From NCBI RefSeq assembly GCF_008365295.1, contig NZ_CP043505.1, forward strand, positions 1,302,001-1,366,000: a stretch of 64,000 bases of DNA. The letters are read 5' to 3'. The translations under genes were made by a program, and so were the position numbers. A model generated the notes under the pieces. The model did no database searches, was not told where the DNA came from, and saw nothing but the letters and a program-made list of their open reading frames with translations. Positions 1-11,166 of the stretch are shown here, piece after piece; the first letter of the stretch is position 1; every line of letters begins with the position of its first letter. The stretch is from Agromyces intestinalis (GTDB lineage: Bacteria; Actinomycetota; Actinomycetes; Actinomycetales; Microbacteriaceae).

Positions 1-3177
<3,177 letters not shown>

Positions 3178-3182
3178 GCCGG

Positions 3183-3246
3183 CTCCTCGATCGGCGTGGG
3201 CCGGGTGGCGACGGCGCTCCTCGACCGGCGTGGGCCGGGTGGCGGG
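3183..3246. repeat. Two-copy tandem repeat, 34-bp unit
   Basis: The unit starting CTCCTCGATCGGCGTGGGCC is repeated almost exactly at 3183-3216 and 3217-3246. It lies between the galactanase stop and the dGTPase promoter. No function is evident. Confidence 0.7.
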
Positions 3247-3255
3247 GTCGAGCCG

Positions 3256-3261
3256 TAGGCT
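3256..3261 (+). promoter_or_regulatory. -10 box for leaderless dgt transcript
   Basis: TAGGCT ends 6 nt before the ATG at 3268 and there is no Shine-Dalgarno sequence, so transcription probably starts at or next to the start codon. Confidence 0.6.
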
Positions 3262-3267
3262 CGCACC

Positions 3268-4803
3268 ATGACCGAGTCGAGCCCGCAGCCCACCGAGCGC
3301 GCGAGGCGCGCGGTCGCCGAGCCGCGCGCCAGCGTCGAGGTGACCGGCGAGCACTCGCAGTTCCGTCTCGACCTGGAGCGCATCCGGTTCTCGCCCTACT
3401 TCTCGCGCCTGTCGGCGGTGACGCAGGTCATCGCGCAGCCCGGCGCGGGTCCGCTCATCCACAACCGGCTCACCCATTCGATCAAGGTCACCGCGGTCGC
3501 GCGCGCGATCGCGGTCGGCTTCGCGGATGCCGCGTCGCCGGCCCATGCCCTCGCGGTCGAGCACGGGTGCGACGCGGTCGTGGTGCAGGCCGCGGCGAGC
3601 GCGCACGACCTCGGGCATCCGCCGTTCGGGCACCTCGGCGAGCGGGTGCTCGACCGGCTCGCACGCGAGACGCTGGGCCTGGCCGACGGGTTCGAGGGCA
3701 ACGCGCAGACGTACCGCATCCTCGCGACGCTCGACGTCACCGAGAACGCCCCGCACGGGCTCAACCTGACCGCCGCGGTGCGGGCGGCGACCGCGAAGTA
3801 CCCGTGGACCAGGTTCGTCGACGCCCGCTCGCTGCCGGCGGGGCCGCTGCCGCGCGGCATGCGTCGCGTCGGCGGCGGCGTCGAGATCGCGAAGTTCTCG
3901 GCGTACGACCTCGACGCCGTCGACCTCGAGGCCGCCCGCCGCGGGCTGCCGCCGCTCACCCAGTCGCTCGAGTGCTCGGTGATGGACATCGCCGACGACA
4001 TCGCGTACTCCATCCACGACGTCGACGACTTCTATCGGGCGGGCCTGCTCAGCCAGGGTGCGGTCGCGCGCGAGTTCCGCGGGTTCATCGAGGATGCCGC
4101 AGGCCTGCGTGCGCTCGACGAGGCCGCCTTGGGTGCCCGCAGCGCCCCGCCCGGCGCCGCGCTGGAGGCGCTGCGCCGCAAGCTCCACCGCAGCGACGCC
4201 TGGGTCGCGTCCGACGATGCGTTCGCCGACGCGGTCGACGTGGTCGCCGACGACCTCGTCGACGGGCTGCTCGCGTCGCCGTTCGACGGGTCGATCGCCG
4301 CCGAGCGCGCCCTGTCGTCGTTCACGAACCGGTGGATCGCGCACCTGCAGACCTCGGTGGTGCCGGCCCCCGAGGGCGTCGTGCGCTCGGGGCTCGTCAC
4401 GCTCGATCGCGGCGCATGGCACGAGGTCGAGATCCTGAAGTTCGTGCACCGGCACTTCATCCTCGACCGCGCCGACATCGCGATGTACCAGCGCGGACTC
4501 AGCCGGGTGCTCACCCGGGCGGTGAAGGGGCTCACCGCCTGGATCACCGACGACGTCGACCGGCACCGCGTGCCGCACCGGCTGCGCGAACTCGTCGACC
4601 TCGCCACCGAGGGGTACGCGCGCCTGCGGGCGACCCGGCCCGACGGGCTGCCCGTGCCCGAGGCATCCGAAGTGCATCGCCTGGGCATCGGGCGCGGCGT
4701 CATCGACTACGTCGCCTCGCTGTCGGACGACCAGGCCCTCGCCGTGTCGGAGGCCATCGACGGCCGCCCCGACCGGCTCTGGGACATCGGGCAGAACCTC
4801 TAG
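3268..4803 (+). CDS. dgt: Deoxyguanosinetriphosphate triphosphohydrolase-like protein (HD domain)
   Basis: This protein predicts hydrolysis of dGTP (or other dNTPs) to the deoxynucleoside plus triphosphate, adjusting dNTP pools in the cytoplasm. The 511 aa match the actinobacterial Dgt type. An N-terminal FSPYFSRLSAVTQV segment is followed by the metal-binding HD core: His70 in HNRLTHSIKV, His113-Asp114 in AHDLGHPPFGHLGE, and a later Asp in the MDIADDIAYSIHD stretch. The ATG at 3268 is supported by the -10 box immediately upstream, which suggests a leaderless mRNA. In many actinobacteria dgt precedes dnaG; here it is followed by an unrelated PIN-like gene. Confidence 0.92.
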   Translation: MTESSPQPTERARRAVAEPRASVEVTGEHSQFRLDLERIRFSPYFSRLSAVTQVIAQPGAGPLIHNRLTHSIKVTAVARAIAVGFADAASPAHALAVEHGCDAVVVQAAASAHDLGHPPFGHLGERVLDRLARETLGLADGFEGNAQTYRILATLDVTENAPHGLNLTAAVRAATAKYPWTRFVDARSLPAGPLPRGMRRVGGGVEIAKFSAYDLDAVDLEAARRGLPPLTQSLECSVMDIADDIAYSIHDVDDFYRAGLLSQGAVAREFRGFIEDAAGLRALDEAALGARSAPPGAALEALRRKLHRSDAWVASDDAFADAVDVVADDLVDGLLASPFDGSIAAERALSSFTNRWIAHLQTSVVPAPEGVVRSGLVTLDRGAWHEVEILKFVHRHFILDRADIAMYQRGLSRVLTRAVKGLTAWITDDVDRHRVPHRLRELVDLATEGYARLRATRPDGLPVPEASEVHRLGIGRGVIDYVASLSDDQALAVSEAIDGRPDRLWDIGQNL

Positions 4804-4882
4804 GCTCGCGGCGACCCTGGGCGCGGAGGGGAACCGACCCGGGACGGTTGAGTCTGCGGGCGGGCGGGTGTTGGCTGGGCGC

Positions 4883-5299
4883 ATGGCAGGGCTCGAGCAC
4901 GGCACGCGCTTCGCGATCGACGCGATCACGGCGCGCCGCCTCGTGCGCGACGACCCCGGCATCGGGGCACGGCAGCGACTCGTCGGGCCATCCATGCTGC
5001 GCAGCGACGTGCTGTCGATGCTGTATCGCGAGGCGCTCGATGGGCAGTTGGACGAGGCGACGGCGCGCATCGCGCTCGAGCGCGTCGCGACGCTCAAGAT
5101 CCGTCTGCTGGGCGACCGGGTCTCTCGCGCGACCGCATGGAGGATCGCCCGACAGCTCGATCACCGCGACATCCGATCGGCCGAGTACCTCGCCGTCGCC
5201 ACGTTGCAGGCCGATGTGCTCGTCGCCGGCGACGAACAGATCGCGGCCGCAGCCTCGGGGATCATCCCGCTCGGCACGTACGAGGACCTCGTGGGCTGA
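4883..5299 (+). CDS. PIN-domain-like protein (possible VapC-type nuclease)
   Basis: The 138-aa protein has a PIN-like layout: FAIDAITARRL near the N-terminus with one acidic residue, a central VGPSMLRSDVLSMLYR helix, and a C-terminal DIRSAEYLAVATLQADVLVAGDEQI block where the remaining acidic residues of a VapC-type nuclease would lie. It ends with the GIIPLGTYEDL tail common in such proteins. If active, it would be a Mg2+-dependent ribonuclease toxin. There is no antitoxin-sized gene directly upstream (only 79 bp from the dgt stop), so it may be solitary. I chose the ATG at 4883; a GTG at 4868 in the same frame is an alternative. The family call is inferred from pattern. Confidence 0.65.
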   Translation: MAGLEHGTRFAIDAITARRLVRDDPGIGARQRLVGPSMLRSDVLSMLYREALDGQLDEATARIALERVATLKIRLLGDRVSRATAWRIARQLDHRDIRSAEYLAVATLQADVLVAGDEQIAAAASGIIPLGTYEDLVG

Positions 5300-5306
5300 G
5301 ACGACC

Positions 5307-5696
5307 TCAGCGGGCGAGCAGGGCGCGAACGGATGCCTCGGGGTCGGGCGACTGCAGCACGCTGAGACCCATCCGCAGCATGACCACCTGCGGGATCGTG
5401 ACGTCGGCGCCCCAGATCATGCGCGCCGCGATGCCCGCCCGCTCCCAGAGCAGCACGTACTCCAGGGTGAGCCGGGTAAGCGTCGCGCCGGGCTCGCCGC
5501 CCGGGGTGCGGAACATGCCGAGGCGCACGCCGCACAGCGCGCCGAGGTCGTCGGGCAGCAGGTCGCTGCGCCGCGCGGGGAACGACTCGGCCGCGAGCGG
5601 TGCGAACACCTGCCGGAACAGCAGTGTGGCGACCGTGACCGGATCGGCGTTCCAGACCCCCTCGACCCCGGCGAAGATCGGCTGCGGAGCATCCAT
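5307..5696 (-). CDS. Hypothetical protein, 129 aa
   Basis: I do not recognise the family. The protein starts MDAPQPIFAGVEGVWNADP and has a central LLPDDLGALCGVRLGMFRTP segment and a hydrophobic stretch LTRLTLEYVLLWERAG. It has no signal peptide and no clear membrane helix. A TAGCGT -10 box ends 6 nt before the ATG, matching the leaderless pattern of neighbouring genes, which supports it as a real gene. It converges with the PIN-like gene (7 bp apart) and diverges from the aminotransferase. Confidence 0.6.
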   Translation of the reverse strand: MDAPQPIFAGVEGVWNADPVTVATLLFRQVFAPLAAESFPARRSDLLPDDLGALCGVRLGMFRTPGGEPGATLTRLTLEYVLLWERAGIAARMIWGADVTIPQVVMLRMGLSVLQSPDPEASVRALLAR

Positions 5697-5702
5697 GACC
5701 GA

Positions 5703-5708
5703 ACGCTA
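5703..5708 (-). promoter_or_regulatory. -10 box for leaderless hypothetical gene
   Basis: TAGCGT on the minus strand, 6 nt before the ATG at 5696. Confidence 0.55.
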
Positions 5709-5771
5709 CCGCCGATGCGCGAACCCGCGTGAGATCGCGTCGCCGCGCTGTCACGCGGCATCCGACCGTTC

Positions 5772-5777
5772 TAGGCT
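5772..5777 (+). promoter_or_regulatory. -10 box for leaderless aminotransferase
   Basis: TAGGCT ends 6 nt before GTG 5784, the same spacing as at dgt. This spacing argues for the start at 5784 rather than the in-frame GTG at 5778. Confidence 0.6.
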
Positions 5778-5783
5778 GTGAGG

Positions 5784-7010
5784 GTGACCGAAAAGCCCCG
5801 CCTGTCCGCCCGAATCGCCGCCATCGCCGAGTCCGCGACCCTGAAGGTCGATGCCAAGGCGAAGGCCCTCCAGGCCGAGGGTCGGCCGGTCATCTCGTAC
5901 GCGGCGGGCGAGCCCGATTTCGCGACGCCCGAGCACATCGTCGAGGCCGCGCTCGCCGCGGTGCACGACCCGAAGAACTACCGGTACACGCCGGCGGCCG
6001 GCCTGCCCGAACTGCGTGAGGCGATCGCGGCGAAGACGCTCCGCGACTCGGGGCTCGAGGCATCCGCTTCGCAGGTGATCGTGACCAACGGCGGCAAGCA
6101 GGCCGTCTACCAGGCGTTCCAGGTGCTGCTCGACGACGGCGACGAGGTGCTCGTGCCGACCCCCTACTGGACGACATACCCCGAGGCGATCAAGCTCGCG
6201 GGCGGCGTGCAGGTCGACGTGTTCGCCGGCGCCGACCAGGGCTACCTCGTGACCGTCGAGCAGCTCGAGGCCGCGCGCACCGAGCGCACGAAGGTGCTGC
6301 TGTTCGTCTCGCCGTCGAACCCGACCGGTGCGGTCTACCCGCCCGAGCAGGTCAAGGCGATCGGCGAGTGGGCGCTCGAGCACGGCATCTGGGTGATCTC
6401 CGACGAGATCTACCAGAACCTCACGTACGGTCCGATCGAGGGCGAGGCGGATGCCCCCGCTCCGCGAGCTCTGTCGATCGTCGAGGCGGTGCCGGCGCTC
6501 GCCGAACAGGCCATCCTCGTGAACGGCGTCGCGAAGACGTACGCGATGACGGGCTGGCGGCTCGGCTGGATGGTCGGCCCGGCCGATGTCATCAAGGGCG
6601 CCGCGAACCTGCAATCCCACCTCACCTCGAACGTGTCGAACATCTCGCAGCGCGCCGCGATCGCCGCGCTCACCGGCCCGCAGGAGCCGGTCGAGCAGAT
6701 GCGCCGCGCGTTCGACCGCCGCCGCCGCACCATCGTCGCCGAGCTGTCGAAGATCGACGGGCTCACGGTGCCGGTGCCCGAGGGCGCGTTCTACGTGTAC
6801 CCCGACGTGACCGGGCTGCTCGGGCGATCGTGGGGCGGCGTCACGCCGACCACGTCGCTCGAGCTCGCCGACCTCATCCTCGAGCAGGCCGAGGTCGCCG
6901 CGGTGCCCGGCGAGGCGTTCGGGCCGAGCGGGTACCTGCGGTTCAGCTACGCGCTCGGCGACGAGCCGCTGCTGGAGGGCGTCCAGCGGTTGCAGAAGCT
7001 CTTCGGGTGA
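5784..7010 (+). CDS. Pyridoxal-phosphate aminotransferase, aspartate/aromatic class I
   Basis: This is a fold-type I PLP aminotransferase of 408 aa, most like bacterial aspartate aminotransferases (AspC/AspB type Ib), exchanging amino groups between aspartate and 2-oxoglutarate. It has the substrate-side motif [14 protein letters not shown], the [18 protein letters not shown] block, [10 protein letters not shown], the PLP contact [10 protein letters not shown] and the PLP lysine in [17 protein letters not shown]. The C-terminus carries [12 protein letters not shown] with the carboxylate-binding Arg. The exact amino-acid specificity is not readable. Its stop overlaps the next gene's GTG by 4 bp, so the two are translationally coupled. 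Confidence 0.88.
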   Translation: MTEKPRLSARIAAIAESATLKVDAKAKALQAEGRPVISYAAGEPDFATPEHIVEAALAAVHDPKNYRYTPAAGLPELREAIAAKTLRDSGLEASASQVIVTNGGKQAVYQAFQVLLDDGDEVLVPTPYWTTYPEAIKLAGGVQVDVFAGADQGYLVTVEQLEAARTERTKVLLFVSPSNPTGAVYPPEQVKAIGEWALEHGIWVISDEIYQNLTYGPIEGEADAPAPRALSIVEAVPALAEQAILVNGVAKTYAMTGWRLGWMVGPADVIKGAANLQSHLTSNVSNISQRAAIAALTGPQEPVEQMRRAFDRRRRTIVAELSKIDGLTVPVPEGAFYVYPDVTGLLGRSWGGVTPTTSLELADLILEQAEVAAVPGEAFGPSGYLRFSYALGDEPLLEGVQRLQKLFG

Positions 7011-7735
7011 TTTCCGACGCGGCGCACCCGGCTCCGCTCGCGGTGATCGCCGCGAACGACAACGCCCGATGGTGCGCCGCGGTCGCCCGGGCGCACGGCA
7101 TCGCCGCGGCGTCGACCCCGTGGGGCTGGCGGGCGCGCGCAGCGATGCCCGAGGGGTACCCCGAGGCCGTGACGCTCGGTCCCGGCGCCGCGGCGGCCGA
7201 GGTCGCGGCAGCCGTGCCGCCGGGGCCTGCGAGCGTGAAGGACTCCTTCGCCGATCTCGACCTGCACGACGCCGGATTCGAGGTGCTGCTCGAGGGCGGG
7301 TGGATCGCGCTCGAGCGCGAGGGCGGGGGCGAGCTGTCCGGGGCATCCGGGGCATCCGGGGCGTCCCTCGCCGGTGCCGGAGCGCCGCCGCTCGAGCCTG
7401 TGCGCACCGCCCGCGCGCTCGCCGACTGGGCGCTCGCGTCGGGAGCGGTGGCGGCGGGTCATCCGGCCCTCCTGGATGATCCCGCGGTCGTGGTGCTCGC
7501 CGCCTCCGACGAGTCGGGCGCCGTCGTCGCCGGAGGCATCCTCTCCCTCGGCGACGATGCCGTCGGCGTCTCGAACGTGTTCGGCCGGCCCGGCACCTAC
7601 GCGGCGATCGCGACGGCGGCCACCGTGCGCGCCGAGGGCCGACCAGTGGTCGGATGGGAACCCGCCGACCTGCTCGCATCGCCCGCCGCCGCCGGATTCG
7701 TCGTCGTCGGCCCGATGCGGGTCTGGGTGCGGTGA
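7007..7735 (+). CDS. Uncharacterised GNAT-like protein coupled to the aminotransferase
   Basis: The 242-aa protein starts at a GTG that overlaps the aminotransferase stop (GTGA), so it is probably translated by re-initiation. The N-terminal half has [36 protein letters not shown] and [28 protein letters not shown]. The C-terminal half, [49 protein letters not shown], resembles an acyltransferase core (beta-4/beta-5 then a terminal strand). In between lies an Ala/Gly/Ser linker made of GCATCC-containing repeats (about 7337-7365). It may acylate a metabolite linked to the aminotransferase, but substrate and activity are unknown. Confidence 0.6.
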   Translation: MISDAAHPAPLAVIAANDNARWCAAVARAHGIAAASTPWGWRARAAMPEGYPEAVTLGPGAAAAEVAAAVPPGPASVKDSFADLDLHDAGFEVLLEGGWIALEREGGGELSGASGASGASLAGAGAPPLEPVRTARALADWALASGAVAAGHPALLDDPAVVVLAASDESGAVVAGGILSLGDDAVGVSNVFGRPGTYAAIATAATVRAEGRPVVGWEPADLLASPAAAGFVVVGPMRVWVR

Positions 7736-7788
7736 CCGCGAGCCGTCGACCCGACACGGCGGCCCTGTTCGCCCGGGCCGTGAGGCGG

Positions 7789-7794
7789 TAGCGT
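7789..7794 (+). promoter_or_regulatory. Putative -10 box of the alcohol dehydrogenase gene
   Basis: TAGCGT is followed by a leader of about 53 nt and a G/A-rich Shine-Dalgarno (GGGGGGAGAGACG) before ATG 7854. Confidence 0.45.
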
Positions 7795-7853
7795 CGTCAC
7801 CGGGCTCGCGCCGTCGCGGCCGGGCAAGGTGATCACTCTCGGGGGGAGAGACG

Positions 7854-8900
7854 ATGAAGGCGCTCGTGTACCACGGTCCCGGCCAGAAGGCGTGGGAGGA
7901 GGTGCCCGACCCGACCATCCAGCATCCGCGCGACGCGATCGTGCGGGTCGAGACGACCACCATCTGCGGCACCGACCTGCACATCCTGAAGGGCGACGTG
8001 CCCGCGGTGACTCCCGGGCGCATCCTCGGGCACGAGGCGGTCGGCGTCGTCGAAGAGGTCGGCTCCGGCATCGACAACCTGCAGGTCGGCGACCGAGTGC
8101 TCGTGCCCGCGATCACGACGTGCGCGCTGTGCGAACCGTGCCGCAACGGCCTGCCGTCGCACTGCGAGACGGTCGGCGGCATCGGCTGGATCTTCGGCCA
8201 CCTCATCGACGGCACCCAGGCCGAGAAGGTGCGGGTGCCGTTCGCCGACACGTCGACCCACAAGCTCGCCGAGGGCGTCACCGACGAAGACGTGATCTTC
8301 CTCGCCGACATCCTGCCCACCGGGTTCGAGATCGGCGTGCTGTACGGCAACGTCCAGGTCGGCGACACGGTGGTCGTCGTCGGGGCCGGCCCCGTCGGGC
8401 TGGCGTCGATCGCGACCGCGGCCCTCAAGGGCGCGGCGCGCATCATCGCGGTCGACCTCGCCGACTCGCGGCTGCAGGCCGCGACCGAGTTCGGCGCGGA
8501 TGTCACGATCAACAGCGGCAGCGAGGACGTCGTCGAGCGCGTGAAGGCACTCACGGACGGGCGGCTGGCGGATGTCGCGATCGAAGCGGTGGGCATCCCG
8601 GCCACGTTCACGCTCGCATCGCAGGTCGTACGACCCGGGGGCACGGTCGCGAACGTCGGGGTGCACGGCGCACCGGTCGAGTTCCCGATCAACGACCTGT
8701 GGATCTCGAACATCACGTTCACGACCGGCCTGGTGAACGGCAATACGGTGCCGGCCCTGCTGAAGCTGATCCAGTCGGGGCGGCTCGACGTGAAGAAGTT
8801 CGCCACGCACCACTTCACGTTCGATCAAGTGCTCGACGCGTACGACACGTTCGCGAACGCCGGCGAGACGAACGCGCTGAAGGTCGTCATCGCGCGCTGA
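7854..8900 (+). CDS. Zinc-dependent alcohol dehydrogenase (MDR family)
   Basis: This is a cytosolic NAD(P)-dependent medium-chain dehydrogenase of 348 aa. The catalytic zinc site is visible as Cys in TTICGTDLHILKG and His-Glu in GHEAVGVVEEVG. The structural zinc lobe is CALCEPCRNGLPSHC, and the Rossmann glycine motif is VVVVGAGPVGLAS. ATG 7854 follows a strong purine-rich ribosome binding site. The sequence pattern is the plant/bacterial alcohol dehydrogenase type that includes isopropanol and secondary-alcohol enzymes, but substrate is not predictable. It is flanked downstream by two hairpins separating it from the convergent csbD gene. Confidence 0.88.
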   Translation: MKALVYHGPGQKAWEEVPDPTIQHPRDAIVRVETTTICGTDLHILKGDVPAVTPGRILGHEAVGVVEEVGSGIDNLQVGDRVLVPAITTCALCEPCRNGLPSHCETVGGIGWIFGHLIDGTQAEKVRVPFADTSTHKLAEGVTDEDVIFLADILPTGFEIGVLYGNVQVGDTVVVVGAGPVGLASIATAALKGAARIIAVDLADSRLQAATEFGADVTINSGSEDVVERVKALTDGRLADVAIEAVGIPATFTLASQVVRPGGTVANVGVHGAPVEFPINDLWISNITFTTGLVNGNTVPALLKLIQSGRLDVKKFATHHFTFDQVLDAYDTFANAGETNALKVVIAR

Positions 8901-8934
8901 CCGGCTGATCGGGCGCGCGAGCGGGCAGGGGAAA

Positions 8935-8968
8935 GGGCCGGTGGGATCCCTCTCATCCTCACCGGCCC
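8935..8968. terminator. Hairpin downstream of the alcohol dehydrogenase
   Basis: GGGCCGGTG at 8935-8943 pairs with CACCGGCCC at 8960-8968. It lies between convergent genes and may serve as a terminator without a clear T-tract. Confidence 0.5.
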
Positions 8969-8972
8969 GCGT

Positions 8973-9003
8973 GGCTGAGCCCGCCCCCGGGCTCAGCCTT
9001 TCC
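8973..9003. terminator. Intrinsic-type terminator hairpin
   Basis: GGCTGAGCCC (8973-8982) pairs with GGGCTCAGCC (8989-8998) and is followed by TTTCCCCC. It can act for the plus-strand dehydrogenase and, read from the other side, for csbD. Confidence 0.65.
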
Positions 9004-9008
9004 CCCGG

Positions 9009-9182
9009 TCAGTGCTTGAAGGCGTCCTTGACGTCCTCGACGGCGTTCTTGAGATCGGACTTGGCCTGATCCACCTTGCCCTCGGCCTCGAGTCCCTCGT
9101 CGTCGGTCACGTTGCCCCACGCCTCCTTGGCCTTGCCCTTGAGGTCGTCGCCAGTCGCGTCGGCGCGTTCTTCGGCACCCAT
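9009..9182 (-). CDS. CsbD family stress protein
   Basis: This small soluble charged protein of 57 aa has the CsbD signature DDLKGKAKEAWGNVTDDEGLEAEGKVDQAKSDLKNAVEDVKDAFKH. CsbD-like proteins are abundant in general stress regulons; their biochemical role is not settled. The ATG at 9182 (MGAEERADATG) has AAGGAG six bases upstream on the minus strand, so it is preferred to the longer in-frame ATG at 9221. Confidence 0.88.
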   Translation of the reverse strand: MGAEERADATGDDLKGKAKEAWGNVTDDEGLEAEGKVDQAKSDLKNAVEDVKDAFKH

Positions 9183-9301
9183 GTCGAACTCCTTCCCGGG
9201 CGGGATCACCGCCACGACCACCAGTCAACGCCGACGGCGTGGCGGGCGATAGGGGTTGCATCCGAGGCTGCGCGCGGCTACGCCCTCGCTGCGCGATCGG
9301 A

Positions 9302-9359
9302 GTTTGTAGGACAGCGCCGCTGGTGTCCGACGAACGACCGGCACGCCGGCCCTACACAC
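9302..9359. repeat. Imperfect palindrome over the argP stop codon
   Basis: GTTTGTAGG at 9302-9310 is matched by CCTACACAC at 9351-9359 (8 of 9 pairs), with a further partial match inward. The argP stop lies in the right arm. It may act as a terminator or be a palindromic repeat element. Confidence 0.5.
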
Positions 9360-10248
9360 GCAGGAGGTGCCGCTGCGCCTCGGCGACCACCTGGTCGGCG
9401 ATCGCGTCGAGCAGCGGCGAGCGCAGGTTCCACTGCTGCCAGTGATGGGGCACATCGATCGGCGGACCGCCGAGCGGCACGAGCTCGCCGCGATCGAGCT
9501 CGGCCTGCGACTGGAACGCCGGCAGCAGCCCCCACCCGAGCCCCAGCTTGATCGCGGTCGCGAAGTCGTTCGAGGCGGGCACGTAGTGCCGCGGCGGCGC
9601 GGCCGGATCGGCGCCGACCCGTTCGAGGTACTCGCTCTGCAGATCGTCGCGTCGGTCGAAGTCGACCACTGGCGCGAGGGCGAGCGCCGCGGGCGTTGCG
9701 CCGTCGGGCAGTCGGCGCGCGACGTATTCGGGCGTCGCCACCGCCCGGTAGCGCAGCACGCCGAGCGGTCGCACGATGCATCCGGCCACCGGTTCGGCCT
9801 GCGAGGTGACCGCCGCCATCACCGTGCCCGACTCGAGCAGGCCCGCGGTGAAGTCCTGGTCGTCGCGGTGCAGGTCGAAGACGATCGGATGCTCCGCCGC
9901 GAGCCGCGCGAGCGGCGGCAGGATCCACGTCGCGAGAGAGTCTGCGTTGACCGCGAGCGGGATGCGAACTCGGCGCGCGGCGTCCGCCGCGTCGAGGTCG
10001 AGCGCGGCGAGCGCGTCGTGCTCGAGCAGGGCGAGCTGTCGGGCCAGACGCACGACGGCAGCACCCGCCTCGGTCGCCTGCACCGGGCGTGATCGCACGA
10101 CGAGCACGCGACCGAGCCGGGTCTCGAGGGCCTTGAGCCGTTGCGACACGGCCGACGGAGTGATCGCGAGCTCGTGCGCCGCCGCCTCGAACGTGCCGGC
10201 GTCGATGACCGCGGCGAGCGTGCGGGCGAGATCGAGTGGAATCTCCAT
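9352..10248 (-). CDS. argP: LysR-family regulator ArgP/LysG
   Basis: This LysR-type activator has 298 aa. The N-terminal winged helix-turn-helix covers about residues 1-60 (LARTLAAVIDAGTFEAAAHELAITPSAVSQRLKALE), followed by a periplasmic-binding-like effector domain. The IDAGTFEAAAHELAITPSAVSQRLKALE segment is typical of ArgP/LysG, which senses lysine, arginine or histidine and activates the basic amino-acid exporter. The divergently encoded lysE 70 bp away is the expected target. A TAGCAT box 6 nt before the ATG suggests a leaderless message, and the regulator probably binds the shared intergenic region. Confidence 0.88.
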   Translation of the reverse strand: MEIPLDLARTLAAVIDAGTFEAAAHELAITPSAVSQRLKALETRLGRVLVVRSRPVQATEAGAAVVRLARQLALLEHDALAALDLDAADAARRVRIPLAVNADSLATWILPPLARLAAEHPIVFDLHRDDQDFTAGLLESGTVMAAVTSQAEPVAGCIVRPLGVLRYRAVATPEYVARRLPDGATPAALALAPVVDFDRRDDLQSEYLERVGADPAAPPRHYVPASNDFATAIKLGLGWGLLPAFQSQAELDRGELVPLGGPPIDVPHHWQQWNLRSPLLDAIADQVVAEAQRHLLRV

Positions 10249-10254
10249 GAAGCG

Positions 10255-10260
10255 ATGCTA
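10255..10260 (-). promoter_or_regulatory. -10 box for leaderless argP
   Basis: TAGCAT on the minus strand, ending 6 nt before ATG 10248. Confidence 0.55.
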
Positions 10261-10305
10261 ATGGAACGGAAGAAACCTGAAGTGGACTGCATGTCGGACG
10301 CGTCC

Positions 10306-10311
10306 TACCGT
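10306..10311 (+). promoter_or_regulatory. -10 box for leaderless lysE
   Basis: TACCGT ends 7 nt before GTG 10319. Only 45 bp separate this from the argP -10 box, so ArgP should bind between or over both. Confidence 0.55.
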
Positions 10312-10318
10312 CGAAGAC

Positions 10319-11083
10319 GTGCCCGTCTCCACCTCCTCGCTCCTCGCCGGCCTCGGCCTCGGCCTCTCGCTGATCATCGCGATCGGCGCGCAGAACGTCT
10401 TCGTGCTGCGGCAGGGCATCCGGCGTGAGCACGTGTTCGCGGTCGCCGCGATCTGCGCGCTCAGCGACCTCGTGCTCATCGTCGTGGGGGTCACGGGCAT
10501 CGGCGCCGTGCTCGCCGCAGTGCCCTGGCTCATCGACGCGATCCGCTGGGCGGGCGCGGCGTTCCTCGTGGGCTACGGCCTCCTCGCGGCGCGCCGCGCC
10601 TGGCGCCCGAGCGGCGACGCCCTCGTGGCATCCGAGACATCCGAGACATCCGAGACATCCGAGACATCCGCCGCCCGCATCCCCGCCCACGCCACCCACC
10701 GTTCTCAGGAGGAATCGCGCGTAAGCCGCCGTTCTCAGGAGAACACGCCGTCGAACGCGCCTGCAGCACCCAGATCTCCTGAAAAGCGCACGGGGGCAGC
10801 GGGGGTCGTGCTCACGTGCCTCGCGCTGACGTGGCTGAACCCGCACGTGTACCTCGACACGGTGTTCCTGCTCGGGTCGGTGGCGAACACGCACGGCGAC
10901 TCCGGGCGATGGGCGTTCGCGGTCGGCGCCGGCATCGCCAGCATCCTGTGGTTCTTCTCGCTCGCGTACGGCGCACGCTGGCTCGGCCGCTGGCTCGCGA
11001 CGCCGCGCGCCTGGCGCATCCTCGACGCGGTGATCGCGGTCGTGATGATCGCGCTCGGCATCTCGCTGGTGCTGCCGCACTGA
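10319..11083 (+). CDS. lysE: LysE/ArgO family basic amino-acid exporter with inserted loop
   Basis: This membrane exporter is expected to expel lysine and/or arginine. The N-terminal half is canonical (LLAGLGLGLSLIIAIGAQNVFVLRQGIRREHVF). The C-terminal half has the family motif LTWLNPHVYLDTVFLLGS. At 254 aa it is about 50 aa longer than usual. The extra residues (roughly nt 10627-10800) form a polar loop in the middle: first four 9-bp repeats encoding Ser-Glu-Thr, then a complete copy of the 84-nt TTCTCAGGAG element, which is translated. The GTG start has no Shine-Dalgarno but a -10 box 7 nt upstream. Regulation by ArgP is inferred from the divergent arrangement. Confidence 0.88.
   Translation: MPVSTSSLLAGLGLGLSLIIAIGAQNVFVLRQGIRREHVFAVAAICALSDLVLIVVGVTGIGAVLAAVPWLIDAIRWAGAAFLVGYGLLAARRAWRPSGDALVASETSETSETSETSAARIPAHATHRSQEESRVSRRSQENTPSNAPAAPRSPEKRTGAAGVVLTCLALTWLNPHVYLDTVFLLGSVANTHGDSGRWAFAVGAGIASILWFFSLAYGARWLGRWLATPRAWRILDAVIAVVMIALGISLVLPH
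10627..10671 (+). repeat. 9-bp tandem repeat inside lysE
   Basis: GACATCCGA is repeated four times (10636-10671) after a related GCATCCGA. It encodes Ser-Glu-Thr repeats and keeps frame. Confidence 0.85.
10702..10785 (+). repeat. 84-nt TTCTCAGGAG element, copy A (inside lysE)
   Basis: TTCTCAGGAG occurs at element positions 1-10 and 31-40, the latter extended to TTCTCAGGAGAACACGCCGT, and the element ends in CTCCTGAAAA. The spacing is the same as in copies at 25601-25684 and 43305-43388. Here it is in frame and encodes part of the polar loop of LysE. Confidence 0.85.
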
Positions 11084-11093
11084 CGCGCTGTGC

Positions 11094-11099
11094 TAGCGT
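11094..11099 (+). promoter_or_regulatory. -10 box ahead of the cysteine leader peptide
   Basis: TAGCGT ends 10 nt before GTG 11110, which would give a message with almost no untranslated leader. Confidence 0.5.
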
Positions 11100-11109
11100 T
11101 GCCGTCATC

Positions 11110-11145
11110 GTGAGCACCAACACCTGTCGCTGCTGTCGCCGCTAG
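11110..11145 (+). CDS. Cysteine-rich leader peptide (putative attenuator uORF)
   Basis: A complete 11-codon frame, GTG to TAG, encodes VSTNTCRCCRR, with three Cys codons within four positions and Arg codons on both sides. It sits directly behind a -10 box and 212 bp upstream of the oxygenase gene. A 7-bp hairpin (11148-11166) begins two bases after its stop codon. In mycobacteria, leaderless short ORFs rich in consecutive Cys codons are known to attenuate downstream genes in response to cysteine; the same layout here suggests ribosome stalling at the Cys codons controls the oxygenase gene. The function is inferred; the sequence is directly visible. Confidence 0.72.
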   Translation: MSTNTCRCCRR

Positions 11146-11147
11146 GC

Positions 11148-11166
11148 GGTCGTCTCCCCGACGACC
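11148..11166 (+). promoter_or_regulatory. Hairpin immediately after the leader peptide stop
   Basis: GGTCGTC pairs perfectly with GACGACC around a TCCCC loop. A ribosome stopped on the Cys codons or terminating at TAG would cover its left arm. No T-tract follows, so any attenuation would be Rho-dependent or translational. Confidence 0.5.
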
